A DNA stretch of 64,000 nucleotides from Nelumbo lutea (GCA_022828595.1 JAKGHH010000001.1:116510999-116574998), one strand, 5' to 3'; counted from the stretch's first letter, positions 1-12,052 are shown. Notes: generated by a model from the sequence alone, not told the origin. Program-made: numbers and translations.

Positions 1-43
1 TTCTCTTGCTGCCACATACTCTTGGCCCCTGTTTCAACTTGAT

Positions 44-1263
44 GTGAAAAATGCTTTTCTGAATGGAGATTTGCAAGAAAAAGTGTATATGGATCTTCCT
101 GTTGGATTCTACAGTGATGCTGAAAAGGGGAAGGTATGCAGACTGAAGAAGTCACTTTATGGTTTAAAACAGTCTCCCAGAGCATGGTTTGACAAGTTCA
201 GGAAGGCCTTGATTGCTTTTGGTTACACTCAGACTCAATTAAACCATTCTTTGTTTGTAAAGCGGAGGGGGTCCTTGGTGTTAGTCCTGATTGTTTATGT
301 GGATGATATTGTAGTCACAAGAAATGACCTAAGTGAAATTGACAGTTTGAAGAAGAATCTACACAGAGAATTTGAAATTAAGGATCTTGGGGAGCTGAGG
401 TACTTCTTAGGCATTGAGGTTGCAAGATCAAAACATGGAATTTTTATTTCTCAGAGGAAGTATGTTATGGACCTTTTACAAGAAACAGGGAAGCTTGGAA
501 CAAAGGCCGCTAGTACTCCTATTGATAAGAATCACAGAATTAATGCATCAGAAGGTGAGTTGGTAAAGGACATTGGGAGATATCAAAGACTTCTGGGGCA
601 ACTGCTATATTTATGTATCACAAAACCATATATCTCCTATGCAGTGAGTGTGGTGAGTTAATACATGCATGCCCCACGAGTCCAACATTGGGAAGCTGTT
701 GACAGGATTCTTGCTTATTTGAAGGGACACCCACGCAGAGGCATACTATTTGCTGACCATGGACAGTTGAAGCTAGAAGCTTATAGAGGTGTTGATTGGG
801 TAGGATGCCTTGATGACATGAGATCTACATTAGGAATTTGCACTCTTGTTGGGGGTAATCTAGTCTCGTGGAAAAGAAAGAAACAGACAGTTGCGGCAAG
901 ATCAAGTGCAGAATCTGAATACAAAGACATGGCACATGGAGTTTCAGAACTTCTCTGGATCCGCTCCTTGTTAGGAGAGATTGGTGTTGAGGCAGAAGAA
1001 CTATGATGTTGTACTGTGATAATCAGGCAGCAATTAACATTGCCCACAACCTAGTTCAACATGACAGGACAAAGCGCATTGAAGTGGATAGACATTTCAT
1101 AAGAGAAATTGTGACTTCAGAGGAAGTTTTTCTTCCATACATTGTTTCTGATTTGCAGCTTGCTGATGTTCTCACAAAAGGTGTTGCAAGGAACAAGCTG
1201 GAGCATGATCTACGCAAGTTGGGAATATGTGACATTTACTCCCAACTTGAGGGGGAGTGTTGA
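44..1263 (+). pseudogene. copia pol: reverse transcriptase C-terminal part plus RNase H, broken
   Basis: The first 205 residues hold typical copia RT motifs: LYGLKQSPRAW, the catalytic YVDD box (near 295-306) and FLGIEVA. The frame is interrupted at 659-661 by an in-frame TAA where relatives have a sense codon (single-base change likely). The same frame continues from 665 with the connection segment and RNase H. A frameshift near 1000 moves the reading frame, and the end (YCDNQAA, then LADVLTKG) is read from 1003 to 1263. One stop and one frameshift mean no intact product. Family identity is secure; activity is not expected. Confidence 0.88.
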
Positions 1264-1565
1264 GTTGGGCCGATTTCAAGTTATTGAGCCCAGTCATTTA
1301 TTTTTTATTTTTAAGTTGTTAAGTTAGGAAGTTATTGGGCTTTAGGCCCATTAGTTTATGTTTTTAAGGTGTGACTGTTCAGCTACTTAAAGTAGCCGCC
1401 CTACTAAGGGCATTCTTGTAATCTTTCATTATTTTATTTTTTTAAGTATATAATTCAAAGAGGGGTTGGCGGCCAGATTTATTCAATTTTGGCGACATCC
1501 CACTCTCTTTTCTTCTCCTCTCTTCTTCTCTACAGTTGAAACCTTTCAGCTTCTACTTTTCTTCA
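1258..1565 (+). repeat. 3' LTR of the copia element
   Basis: Begins TGTTGAG directly after a purine run (GAGGGGGAG), as expected at a copia 3' LTR, and ends in TTCTTCA at 1565. About 308 bp. It contains a pyrimidine-rich stretch near 1500-1530. The partner LTR is off-window, so the limits rest on the purine tract on one side and on the broken LINE frame on the other. Confidence 0.65.
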
Positions 1566-3136
1566 TCTAAGACTGCTATTAACAACTTCTACTGTTATCT
1601 CTTGACCATTCAACTCTAACCTCTTAATTAGATTCTTCCTTCTACCAATTACCAGCGAGTGAAAGAATTTTGTGTTTCCACACCCCTCCAATAACCATGT
1701 GCACCTAGATTTTTGTCTCCAAGAGATCTCCTTCCTTAGCACCTCTTCCAACTCATATTTGAGCCTCCACCTTTCCACTCTTTCCTCCCTGATAATATAT
1801 CTCAAGTTTTTTTCCATCCAATAGTCCAACTCTACAATCCTTGAGCAGATTTCCTCATTTGACTCCACCTCTACAAACAGGTCCTTATTCCAAGCTTTTA
1901 TTTTTCCTTTTAATCTCTTTAAGCTCCTCAAAAACCTGATGCCTTTCTTCAATCCCCTATGCCCTACCTCTTGCCACCAAACTTTGATCCTCTCCCCAAA
2001 CGAAGGGTCCTCTAACCACATGTTTTCAAACCTAAAGGGTGAGGATCCTCCCAAAGTAGCATCTTTACTAGGCAAATCAGACAATGATTTGAGGTGACTC
2101 TAGGTAAGGCTCTAGAGGTCTGATTCTCCCACATTTCCTCCCAATCCACTGAGAAAAGAAACATGTCTAGCTTCAAACAAATTGGGGAATCTTGATAATT
2201 CGTCCAAGTAAAATCATCTTGTAGCAATGGAATCTCTTTTAGCTCAAAGGTAGCTTCTTGTACTAGGGAAATCAAACAATGATCTGAGGTGACTCTAGGT
2301 AAGGCTCTAGAGGTCCGATTCTCCCACATTTCCTCCCAATCCACTGAGAAAAGAAACATGTCTAGCTTCAAACAAATTGGGGAATCTTGATAATTCGTCC
2401 AAGTAAAATCATCTTGTAGCAATGGAATCTCTTTTAGCTCAAAGGTAGCTTCCTGTACTAGGGAAATCAGATAATGATCTAAGTAACTCTAGGTAAGGCT
2501 CTACAAGGCAGATTCTCCCACATTTCCTCCCAATCCACAGGGAAAAGAAATATGTCTAGTTTTGAACAATTGGGGAATCTTGATAATTCATCCAAGTAAA
2601 ATCAGCTTGTAGCAATGGAATCTCTTTTAGCTCAAAAGTATCCACAAACTCATTAAATTTCACCATACTATGTGGTTTCAATTATTTGTATTTGCTGAAA
2701 ACCGTACCACATTGAAATCACCACCTAAGCACCAAGGTTCTTCCCACAAACCCCTAACTGCACCAAACTCTTCCCAAAGTTGAACCCCGTCTCTATATGA
2801 GTTTGGCCCATAAACATTTGTCAAAGTCCATTGCTTACCATCATCCACTCTTGATTTTTACTGAAACAAAGAATTGTCCTATTAACTCCTCCACACACTC
2901 TATCTCCTCATTTTTCCAAATAGTCAGGATGCCTCCAAAAGCTCCCCACAACGGGGCACAAGCCCAACTTAAACCCTTAGCACTCCAAATACTCCTGATC
3001 CATCTTCTATCCAACTCCTGTATTTTTGTTTCTTGTAACAAAACTACAACCGGCTTCTCCTTCATAAGAGTTTCTCTAACAATCTTCTCTTCTTAGCATT
3101 GCCTAAACCTCTCACATTCCAATTTAAAATCTTCAT
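1566..3136 (-). pseudogene. LINE ORF2 endonuclease domain and RT linker, broken
   Basis: An apurinic-type endonuclease would nick target DNA for LINE integration. The N-terminus (MKILNWNVRGLG from 3136), a QETK motif, and a TSDHCL motif (usual form SDH, the catalytic Asp-His pair) are visible. The segment between 2058 and 2640 is repeated three times, so SDH-like motifs occur more than once, and one copy reads SNH. Stops and shifts separate the pieces. The last stretch, residues rich in Arg, Lys and Glu, matches the helical linker before RT. Confidence 0.7.
2058..2640. repeat. Three-copy tandem repeat of about 195 bp inside the LINE endonuclease
   Basis: The same block (for example GACTCTAGGTAAGGCTC, then the CTCCCACATTTCCTCCCAATCC region) recurs with starts near 2096, 2291 and 2485, a period of 194-195 bp or 65 codons. 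Copies 1 and 2 are nearly identical and in frame with each other. Copy 3 is more diverged. The encoded repeat on the minus strand begins LLQDDFTWTNYQDSP. Confidence 0.85.
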
Positions 3137-3521
3137 GTTGATTCTAAACTTGAAACCCACAACTTCCAATCCCATTAAAAGCCCCCCATTCATATTTCTT
3201 TCCTCTTGCTCTCCTCTCTATCATATACTATTTCGCTTATCAGATTTCCACCTCGCTCTTCTTTTTTCTTCTCCCTTTCCCCTTCATTTTTCCTTTCTTG
3301 CAAACGCCTTCACCACTAACAACTTCCCTAAAGTAGACTTCTTCATCTTTCCTATTGAGCTACCCCTTGAATCCCATTGTCTCTTACCAACTTCTTGGAC
3401 TTTCACTTTACTTTCCAAGGGGGGCTTGTTTCTCTCTGTAGCCTATGCATCTAAGTTGATTGTCTCCCTCACATCCTCAACCATAAGATTAGCCTTGCTA
3501 ACAAGCACCGAATCAGTGATT

Positions 3522-4171
3522 CTACCTTCCTCTCCCCACTAACCCCCAACCTCCTAGCTCAAATTCATCTCCAAGCGTAGTGGAAACATGATTTTCAGCA
3601 TCCAAGGGATTTTGAGCAACAACCAGATCTACAAGAACAGTAGAGGACACACAACAAGCAGTGGAGTAAGCATTAGTTTGAGATGCAATAGGGAGACAAA
3701 ACTCAGAGACAACAGAAGGAGAAGGGCTAAGAACTCCCTGTTCAACTCTATCATAAGCCAAGCCCTCGACAAGCACTAGCCGATTGGAAATTTTCGGAAG
3801 TGAGACCTGTTCTACTACAAAGTGTTGTATCCCTTGTGTGCTTCTTTGCTTTCCAAATGGATACATCTGAACTCCCGTCTTACCACTCATCCTTTGGCTC
3901 TTAACTTGGTCATCAATTTTGTTCCCCCAACCACAGTCACAAAAACATCGTAGTCAATAGAGACCTCAACAGAACCACAATCCTTCAACTGTACAGCAAC
4001 AAACAAGGAGTGTTCTTCAAACAAAATCTTTGTAACCAAATCATCATCATTCAACCCTTTTTGAGCTTTGGTCAAATCAAGACTTCCAATGCTAGAGGGT
4101 TGGTTTACTTCCTCATTGCAATCAAGTTCCATGTTCTCCCATTCATTGTCTTTGTCAGAGTCCTCCCTCAA
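3522..4171 (-). pseudogene. Probable LINE ORF1 remnant
   Basis: Two minus-strand segments (3887-4171 and 3522-3890) in the expected place for ORF1, upstream of the endonuclease start at 3136. The protein is acidic at the start and has no domain I recognise with certainty. Placement is the main reason for the call. It could also be unrelated sequence next to the LINE. Confidence 0.4.
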
Positions 4172-4989
4172 ATCCCTATTGCATTTTGGGTTTGATCCAT
4201 CTAGAGCGGTCTAGTTTTCTTCAGACAGGGGTCACTAGACCAGCTTGTTGGGGGGGATTCTGGTCAAGGGAGACGATGATACACCACAATTACCATCCCC
4301 CAAAGCCCCAAAGGAACAAGGCACTTGACTCATAATAGAGTCATGTGCCAATAAATTAAAATTCTCCTTGGGTCAAATTGACCTGACCCGATCCACGCCC
4401 GCCACACATTACCCAAGACATTAAAATTTTCCACCTGTCCACTAAACTTGTTGGGCACAGTTTCTCCGGCTGATAAAGCCTCTGCACATGATTTCTTGGT
4501 CATTCAATCTTGCAACTCTAAGATCCTCAACTGCTTAAACAAATAATACTGTTGATTTGCTTTCCCCTGAAGAAACTGTTGGGTTTCCTTCTCAAGAAAC
4601 CCTTTATCATTTGCCTTTAACCACCTCTTTGCCACATGTCCACTCTCTGGTCTCTGCCTTCTCCTTCACCACATCTCACCCAACCTTCCACATCATCATC
4701 ATCATCTTCCTCTCTCTCCTCCCACACAATAGCATCACTTCAGCTCCCGATGCTATCCAGACCCTATACCATAGTCCATCCATGAGCAACTGGAATGTCC
4801 TCAGAACCATCTCCGCTTTAACTCTGACAATATGAAGCTTTTTCCGCTTTCAAATCCTCTGTATTATACGCCTCCAAAAACCCTCACAGGATTGAAGCAA
4901 CTCTGTAGAAAGTTGCTTCCACGAAGCTAGACAGTAAGAGTTCCTTCATTTGGCGACCACTCATTTGACAAGGGGCACCAACGATGAAT

Positions 4990-5985
4990 TAACACCAAAC
5001 CATCAGCAGCTTCAATGTTTTTGAGGTCTAGGTTATTTGGTTTTTCATTTGATTCATAATAGTATGCTTGTGTTTTATTGGATGGTTGCAAGAAGTTGTT
5101 GTGACCCTGTGAATTCATTAAAACAAAATCACTAAGGCACGCATTCGCTGGGTGATTTGGTTTATTCTTTGACTGACTTATAGCATGTCTATGCTTTTTT
5201 GGAGGCCATAACAAAGTATTATGATTATGTGAACTCATCACTCCACATATTAGGCTAACTTCATATTTCTTGATATTCCTAGTAAAGTAGTGGACCCTAG
5301 AAATAGTCGCTCTTTTTCTTCATATAATAGCAATTAGTTCATGTATTACCTAAAGTAGCAACAACAGGCATGTGCTCATTGGGTGATTTGGTATTTCGTT
5401 TGATTAATAGAATGTCTATATTTTATTAGAAGATCACAATAAAGTGTTGTGACCATGTGGACTAATCAAAACCAAATCACTCAACCATGCACTCACAAGG
5501 TAGCTTTGTTTTAAATTTGATTATTAGTATGTTTGTTACTTATTGGAGGATCACAAAAAAAAAAGTGCCGTGTCCACGTGAACTCACCAAAATCAAATCA
5601 CCCAAGCATGCACTCGTAAGATTATTTGACTTTTCTTTGGATTGATAGCAAGTTAATGTTTTGTTGGAGAGTAACAGGAAAGTATTACAAACATGTGAAT
5701 ACATCACAACACATATTAGGCTACCTTGGTAATTCTTGATTGTCATAGTAAGTACACCTTACAGGTGGCCTTTATTTTTTCAGGAAAAAAGGCATGCACT
5801 CACTAGGTGATTTGATTTTACATTTGATTGTTAGCAATTTTGTGTTTTATTATAAAGTTGCAAGAAAGTACAATGACCATGTGAACTTATTGAAATAAAT
5901 GCACTCACTGGGTGATTTGGTTTACATTTGATTAATAGCATGTTTGTGTTTTATTGGAGGGGTTGCATGGAAGTGTTGTGGTCGT
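4990..5985. repeat. Degenerate tandem array, unit about 118 bp, with inverted motifs
   Basis: Variants of the phrase GGTGATTTGGTTT, CATTTGATT, ATAGCATG, TTGTGTTTTATTGGAGG, GTTGTGACCATGTGAA recur at about 5034, 5152, 5382, 5502, 5620, 5806 and 5912. Spacing is mostly 106-120 bp or a multiple. Between units lies the reverse complement of the start motif (AAACCAAATCAC at about 5470 and 5600), so adjacent copies could fold into stems. No coding potential. It lies 3' of the visible exons of the GEM-like gene, probably in its last intron. Confidence 0.65.
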
Positions 5986-6283
5986 TTGAACTAACCGCTC
6001 AACTAACTTTTAAGTAGAGGAAGCTTTAGTTGGGACTGAAACTATACTAAGGGAAATTCCATATAGTTTTTACTTTGTTTAGTTTGTTTTTTGGTGAACT
6101 AATAACTTCATATCCACAATCATCTATGCCCTGCACAATTTATATTTTAATGAAAAATGTTTTTCCACCACCAATTAAAAGAAAACTCAGTAGCTAATAG
6201 AGACAGAAATAGCGAGGTGGAACCCTCTGTTCATAAGCTTTGTTTATCCCATAAACTGAGAAGGCATGCAGAGAGCATAATAC

Positions 6284-9200
6284 CTTATAATAGCTCCACT
6301 CAGTCTGGTTTCCAACTTTATATGAAAGAGGATTGTCACTACAAAATGCGAGTTTTTCTGTAGAGAGATACAAAATTCCCATAACTGGACCAGCTGATGT
6401 TGACAAGTAGCATGCATATGACCTTTGAAGTTGCTCCTCAGGAACTGTATCAAAGGTGTGCTGGAAGATCTTCTCATAACCACCTTCTGCTAAAACTTTG
6501 GTTCCCTGAGCAATCCTTCCCATGGCAGCATCAGCAATACTGGGTCCTGTTTTCACTGATTTATCAGCAGGCTGTCAGCATAGTTGCTTATGATACAAAA
6601 AGGAAATTTCTAATTAACAAGAACTAACAAAAATATTAGCAAATACTTCAGAAACAAACTGGAAAATATTCCAGAAAAATAAGAAATATATGATGGGAAC
6701 ACAGGATGAAACAGTATTGCCAAGAATTTGAGTAAGCACACTTAAGATTGACATCTTTCCAAACCTAGAATTCTTCTATTAACAGTAACCTGTGCTACCT
6801 TGGAACAAGGTAGGGGTGCCAAGTACTCAAGTTTCCACAGGTGTCTGTTCTAAAACATGGAAGAGAAACACATGATTAATATTCAATTACATAGATAATT
6901 CTGAAGTATACTAGAAATAAAAAAGAAAAATTGTTTCCTCCTCACTGAATGTGTCCTTTCTCATGATATCTAGCTTATGAATAGTAGGTGCCAAGGTATT
7001 TTGGTCACTTCAGATTGGAGCATCATCAAGATGGTACATGACGTGCCATAAGTGTTAACATGGTGATGTACACAAGTGTCTGGCATGGTTAGACTTTCTA
7101 GTTTCAAGATTTCCTGATAATGGTAATAAATGCATGTAAAATTATCTTTTAGAAGTATGAACTGAATATCTAGACCAGTATTTCAATAAATAGGAATAAG
7201 CTTACAAAGTAGAGGACCTAAAGTATCTTAAGTGCCCAAGAAAGTGGGCAGGCACCCAAAAAGAAAAGAACAATTACAACTGAGCCCAGAAACCAGAATC
7301 CCTATTCACCCCGTGCCTAGCTAATCCATCAGCAAAGGAGTTTGCATTTCTCTTTACCCAGGTACACTGAACTTCCATTTTCTTGATCAGCCATTTGAAT
7401 TTTCTCTTTTCATTGCTGTAGCTCCAAAGCTTAGAGGTGTCTTCTTTTAGCCAGTTCACTACATTCAGGTCTTTAGCCCTTTGTACTCCTTCAAAAGCTG
7501 CTAACACCTCAGCCCTCAAAGGTCTCCCATTCCAATTGGGCCAGAGAACATAGTTATTACATTCCCTTTCTCATCTCTTAGCACCCCCTAATACCCGAAG
7601 GCCTTGGATTCCCCATGCTGCTACCATCAAAATTTAGTTTGATAAAACCAAGAAGTGGAGGGTTCCAGGTGGGATTCGAGATCATCTTAACTGAGGTTGA
7701 ACTTGCAATTTCTTTACATTTTCTTAACATATCATCCGTTGAATAATCTGTGAACAAGTCCATTGTATTCAACCAATGTATTACCCTTGTATGGATTATT
7801 TCTATAATAGTTTCCAACCTTCTCTCCTTTTCTGAAAAAATCCTTGAGTTTCTTTCTTCCCATATAGTCCAGCAAACAACAGCTCTCACACATCTCCACA
7901 TGATCCTTAACCTTTTTGTTGGGCAGTTGATAGAAGAGGAATTAAACAAACTTTGCACATTCATTGGGGAAATCCACCTGCACCCAAACAAAGAAACAAA
8001 CCGTTCCTAAATACTTTTTGCCAAATCACAAGATATTAGTAAGTGGTAACCAGACTCACCAGCAGCTTTGCAAAGAACACACCAGTGAGGAGATAAACAA
8101 ATACTGGGTCTTTTTCTTTGAATCAAATCACCTATGTTGACTCTTTCCAGGAAAGCTTCCCAATAGAAACTCCCAACCTTTGGAGGTATAGGTTGACACC
8201 ACACTTCTTTGGCAGGGAATGCAAATGACAAGCCAATAGGAACTGTCAGTTGTATTAGGGCTTTGAGGAAGGAGGCACAAGTAAAGGAGCCTGAAGGAGA
8301 CAAAGTCTAGATCCTGCTATCTATTTTTGTAGGCTCCAAGAAAACCCCATCAAGAATGGACATGAGAGTTAAGGTACTATCCAATTTTGTTTCCCTGAGA
8401 ACTCTTCTCAAACCCAAGTTCCATCCAAACTTAGAAGTTGAGTTCAAGGGTACAAGGAAAGCGGCAACTGGTTCATTTTTGAAGGTGGAGATAGCAAAGA
8501 GGGCTGGAAATTGGTCTTTCAAAGGATATATCTAGATCAGTATTCACAAAAGAGAACATTCAGAAATAACACTAGGATTTCAATGCAGTCACAACTCAGC
8601 ACATTATACATGCCAAGTTGTCATAACTCAAGGGCAACATGCAGCAATCCGAGTAAAATAATATCTTGTAGTACCATTAATAAGAACACTTCAAAAGCAA
8701 ACTTTAGGTTAGCAACCACCAAAACATGCATGGTAATGACTTCAAGCATGCATTAATGATTCAAGTGATTGACTCTAGTGTCTCTTACTCTCTCCTTTAA
8801 CTCCCTTTGGAGTCACTTCAATTCATTAATCTGGCTCTTCCATATTTATTAATAACAAAGGACAAATGAACAGACAAACTCACTAGATAACTCTTAACAA
8901 TCTAAAGGCAGGGGCCCTGGATTTCAGAAGATTAAGGCAATGAACAAGGCTCCTATTGTCATTCGATCTAACAGTTACATTTAGCTTCAATAAATTCTAG
9001 AATTCATATACTAATGTATCTATGTGGAGCTTTTAACTAAACCAAATTGGACACATTATCTAATTAAAAGATGTCAAGAAAATATTGATCACATCCAATA
9101 TTTTGGACCCATATACCCTTCCTTGGTGATTGAGGTCAGGTACTTGGTAACAATTTACTGATTGACACCCCTAAAATTCAAACATGGCAAGAAAAGAAAA

Positions 9201-10744
9201 CCAACCCCAAACATCACACATAAAACCAGCAAAAATGTGTGCACGTCACAACTCCACAAAAAAAAAAAAAAAATCGCACCATCAAACATCCTGCCTGCTA
9301 TTCTTCTCCTACATACTTTAATACATTGAGAAAAGACCAAGCAATCATATTCCAAATTATCCTTATTATGAGAAGATCCGATTACATCAAACTTGCAAAC
9401 ATCCTAAATGGCTACTTGGAGATAGCAACAAACCCCAAAGGAGATGACAATTTCTGTGCTACCAAATCTTGTTCCCCACAACTACATTAAGTTCCATTCT
9501 GAAAAATCAATAAGGTAATAATGAGCCTTCCCAGATCAAATTTCCAGGCTTTCTGGCATTAAAGCCACCAAAAGTTGTAGAAGCGCATGTCTCAACATTA
9601 TTGGAAGCACAAATATTGCTTGAAACCCAAGCGTGTGAGCCTCTAGTTAGTTCATCAGGTTTGTGTATTCTCCAAATAGAACTTTAACATTTCCAACAGT
9701 AGGCAGCAAATCTTCAAGCAGGGAATAAAAAGATACCCTCAAAGAATAGTCCAAGATAGAATTAACAGGTCAGAAATATTATGGTCTAAGAATTGAGATG
9801 GCTGAAATATTATGGTCTAAGAATTGAAAGCTTTTATATAGATTATACAGGCAAATGTTCCCCATATTTACAATTAAGTGTTCCTTACTTTTGTTGATCT
9901 CCATCACGATCCAAAAGAAATCATTCCGATTCCATTTATTGGAGAACTAAAAACACATTTCAGTGGCTAACTTAGTTCTTTCAAAATGCACACTTCCAAT
10001 CGTGGGGGAAAGCATGCCAGCTTTGCGCACAAGAATAAGAAAAAAAAATGCCAACTTCGATTACTCGTTGACGTTTAGTCGATTCTACTAAAGGCAATAA
10101 AGAGAATTGAAAATAGAGAAACTCACAGTGTTGCCAAACGTTCTCGGCCAGATCCTCTGCGGCCTTGGAGGTTTCTCCCACCTTCGTACGCCATCTCAAA
10201 AGCGCATCGCGAACCGTATCCATTGTCTCTGATCAGAACATTGTATTATTCAGAAATAAAAAGAAAGAAAAATGCAATATCCAATTAAGGAAAATCAAAG
10301 AATACGAATGGCTTCAATCTCAGAAAGAAATAAGAATAATAATCTTAGGAGCAATAATAACCATTAGAATTGCAATCACCCTAACTTGCGATGGAAAACG
10401 TGAACGGAGGAATACTCACTCTTGACGGACGATAACGGCGACGCCTCAGGTGAAGAAGAAACGTAAGAATTGGTGGCACGATTTTCAGGGAGTGAAGAAG
10501 GGGTGGTCTCGCTGGTCAATTCGGATTTCCAACTGACCGATTTCCGTGGCGCCGGAGACGTCGATTTATTATTGCTTGTCGAAGGATGAGATTGTGAACC
10601 AACTACCAAGGTGCCCCCGTCCCCGTTCTCCTGCGGGGGAGGAGCAACATCTTCCGGATCAAGTTTCGGATACGGCGCGTATTCCGAAGAATGCTCCCCC
10701 TCCAATTTATTTGTGTCGGATTGATCACCTGAGCGTTTATCCAT
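6284..10744 (-). CDS. GEM-like GRAM-domain protein, exons 1-3, 3' end missing
   Basis: Proposed exons, minus strand: 10744-10420, 10228-10127 and 6555-6284, with canonical GT/AG ends (donors GTGAGT, GTGAGT, GTATTA) and phases 1, 1 and 0. They join into 233 residues without a stop. Residues 1-108 are Pro/Ser-rich with the family motif YPKLDPEDV and a later APRKSVSW. Then comes [11 protein letters not shown] (from 111), WQHLKTGPS across the exon 2/3 junction, and the GRAM domain with GGYEKIF (167-173), [19 protein letters not shown] and TEWSYYK. GEM and GEM-like proteins (about 260-300 aa) are plant regulators, some ABA-responsive. GEM itself acts in root epidermal patterning. The last exon (about 60 residues, usually starting VVIPL) is not in the window. 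Intron 2 is 3.6 kb and contains a LINE. The gene is probably intact beyond the left edge, but could be truncated. Confidence 0.85.
7186..8527 (-). mobile_element. 5'-truncated LINE in intron 2 of the GEM-like gene
   Basis: Minus-strand coding remnants in LINE order: RT C-terminal region (8307-8522), zinc-binding RT-associated domain (8007-8303, [12 protein letters not shown] and C..C/H pattern), RNase H start (7578-7991, [11 protein letters not shown]) and RNase H end (7274-7519). Several stops and shifts separate them. Flanks match: ATATCTAGACCAGTATTTCA at 7166-7185 and ATATCTAGATCAGTATTCA at 8528-8546. This is a TSD of about 18 bp with one mismatch and one length change. No poly-A tail remains. 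Same orientation as the host gene. Confidence 0.85.
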
Positions 10745-11260
10745 CGTCCCCGAGTTAGAGGAAAGATGGAGAAGAAAACCCTTGTGACTGAATTAATTTT
10801 GGTGTGAACGTGGAGTGATGTTTTTTCGTGGGAATTTGGATTTCTGTGAAGTTTGATTCTGCAATGATGCAAAGCTTCTTATCTTGCTTCGTACGTTTTT
10901 TCTTTATATGTGTTTTTTAATTTTTTTGTCCTTACTTCGACCTCCTCCAAAGGGCCGAGAGGAAATCGTGGGCCCTTTTTTCGGCGAAGGCGGGGTATCA
11001 GGTGTGTGAATTAATTGCCCAAACCTGCTGCATCTGTTCCACTGAACTCTAGTAACAACGCAGCCGCACATCAGGAATATCTGTTAATTACAACGAAAAG
11101 TACGATAAAATGCTTAAACGTATGAGAGATATAAGGCCCGTTAAATTGGAATCCGCTACCCAGACCACAATGCAGTCGCACAATTAACATGTCTCGTACT
11201 TTTTATGTTATATATCACCGGAGATGTTCTCGATGTGCGGCTGTAGAGTGGTCACTCATT
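10745..11260. other. 5' flank of the GEM-like gene
   Basis: About 500 bp upstream of the start codon at 10744 with no reading frame of note. GC content is raised compared with the DNA on either side, as is common at plant promoters. An ACGTGG core (ABRE/G-box-like) lies near 10808, suggestive only, since many members of this family respond to ABA. No TATA box is assigned. Confidence 0.35.
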
Positions 11261-12052
11261 GTTCTAAAAGAGCTATTGAGGCGAGGCCAAAGAGACAAAC
11301 GATTAAGCCTTGAGGCGAAGTTGAAGCTTGAAAAAAGCCTGGCCTAGCCTTTAGTAGCCTAGACTCTACCATCAAAGCTTACGCCTTGAATTGTTTGACG
11401 GTTATCCCTTTGGCCATTAGCCTCAACTATTTAGCAAGTTAATGTTTGTTTTTTTTTTTTTTTTAAGCCCGCAAGTTAATGTTGTTTGAATATGAAAGAT
11501 TATTTTGGGTTAAAATGGAAATTTAAGACAAGAAAAGAAAAGAATACCTTATTTTATATGTATTGACATATTGATCAAATAAATAAATATAAAAATAACA
11601 AATAAAATCATAAATGTATATATATATATATATGAAAATAACATGTTCTATTGTTCATACTTTATTCTTACTTACTTTTCCATTTACCCATTCTTATAAT
11701 TTATTTATTCTAAAGTATGCATCACATAGGTGGTCACTCTTCACTAATGTACACAAGTGCAAGAAACAAAACTAAAATTCCTTATTCTTAAAAATAACTT
11801 ATTCGTATCCTTGAACTGAAATTTACATGGTATTGTTCTTATGGTGCTTAAATTTAAGGGAAAACCCTACTCTAATAAGATTCTAACCAATGTCTAAGAT
11901 ATAAAACAAGCCATATAAAATCTTAGTTTTATGTTTTTCATGTCTTTATTTTTTATGGATTATATACTTCTTTTTTGTTTTTTATGCTCGAGGCTTATGC
12001 CTCGCCCCAATAACACCCAACCGCCTTGCCTCTGTCCTTAGCCTTTTAAAAC
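11261..12052. mobile_element. Inverted-repeat element, probably non-autonomous DNA transposon
   Basis: The left end (GTTCTAAAAGAGC, then GAGGCGAGGC) is the imperfect reverse complement of the right end (GCCTTGCCTCTG, then GCCTTTTAAAAC). About 790 bp, AT-rich inside, no coding sequence. No convincing TSD is seen, so the borders and superfamily are uncertain. Confidence 0.45.

Larger units (their letters stand above)
1..1565 (+). mobile_element. Ty1/copia retrotransposon, 3' half (runs off the left edge)
   Basis: The left edge starts inside the reverse transcriptase of a copia element and runs through RNase H into a polypurine tract (about 1246-1257) and a 3' LTR. The 5' half and 5' LTR are outside the window. 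The right border is placed at 1565 because the LTR ends there in CA and because an opposite-strand LINE reading frame is cut at exactly this point. The element therefore inserted into the LINE. A TSD cannot be tested without the other end. Confidence 0.85.
1566..4900 (-). mobile_element. L1-like LINE, endonuclease half, minus strand, split by copia
   Basis: Reading the minus strand from about 4.2 kb downwards gives an ORF1-like segment (3522-4171), then an ORF2 start at 3136 with the motif MKILNWNVRGLG, typical of plant LINE AP-endonucleases, then VVVLLQETK (about 3050). The endonuclease C-terminal region follows, then the linker that precedes reverse transcriptase (1566-2084, with RCTWLLEGCGNTKFFH). 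RT itself would lie left of the copia insertion and is not seen. Frames are broken in several places. The 5' limit near 4.9 kb is approximate. Confidence 0.75.
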
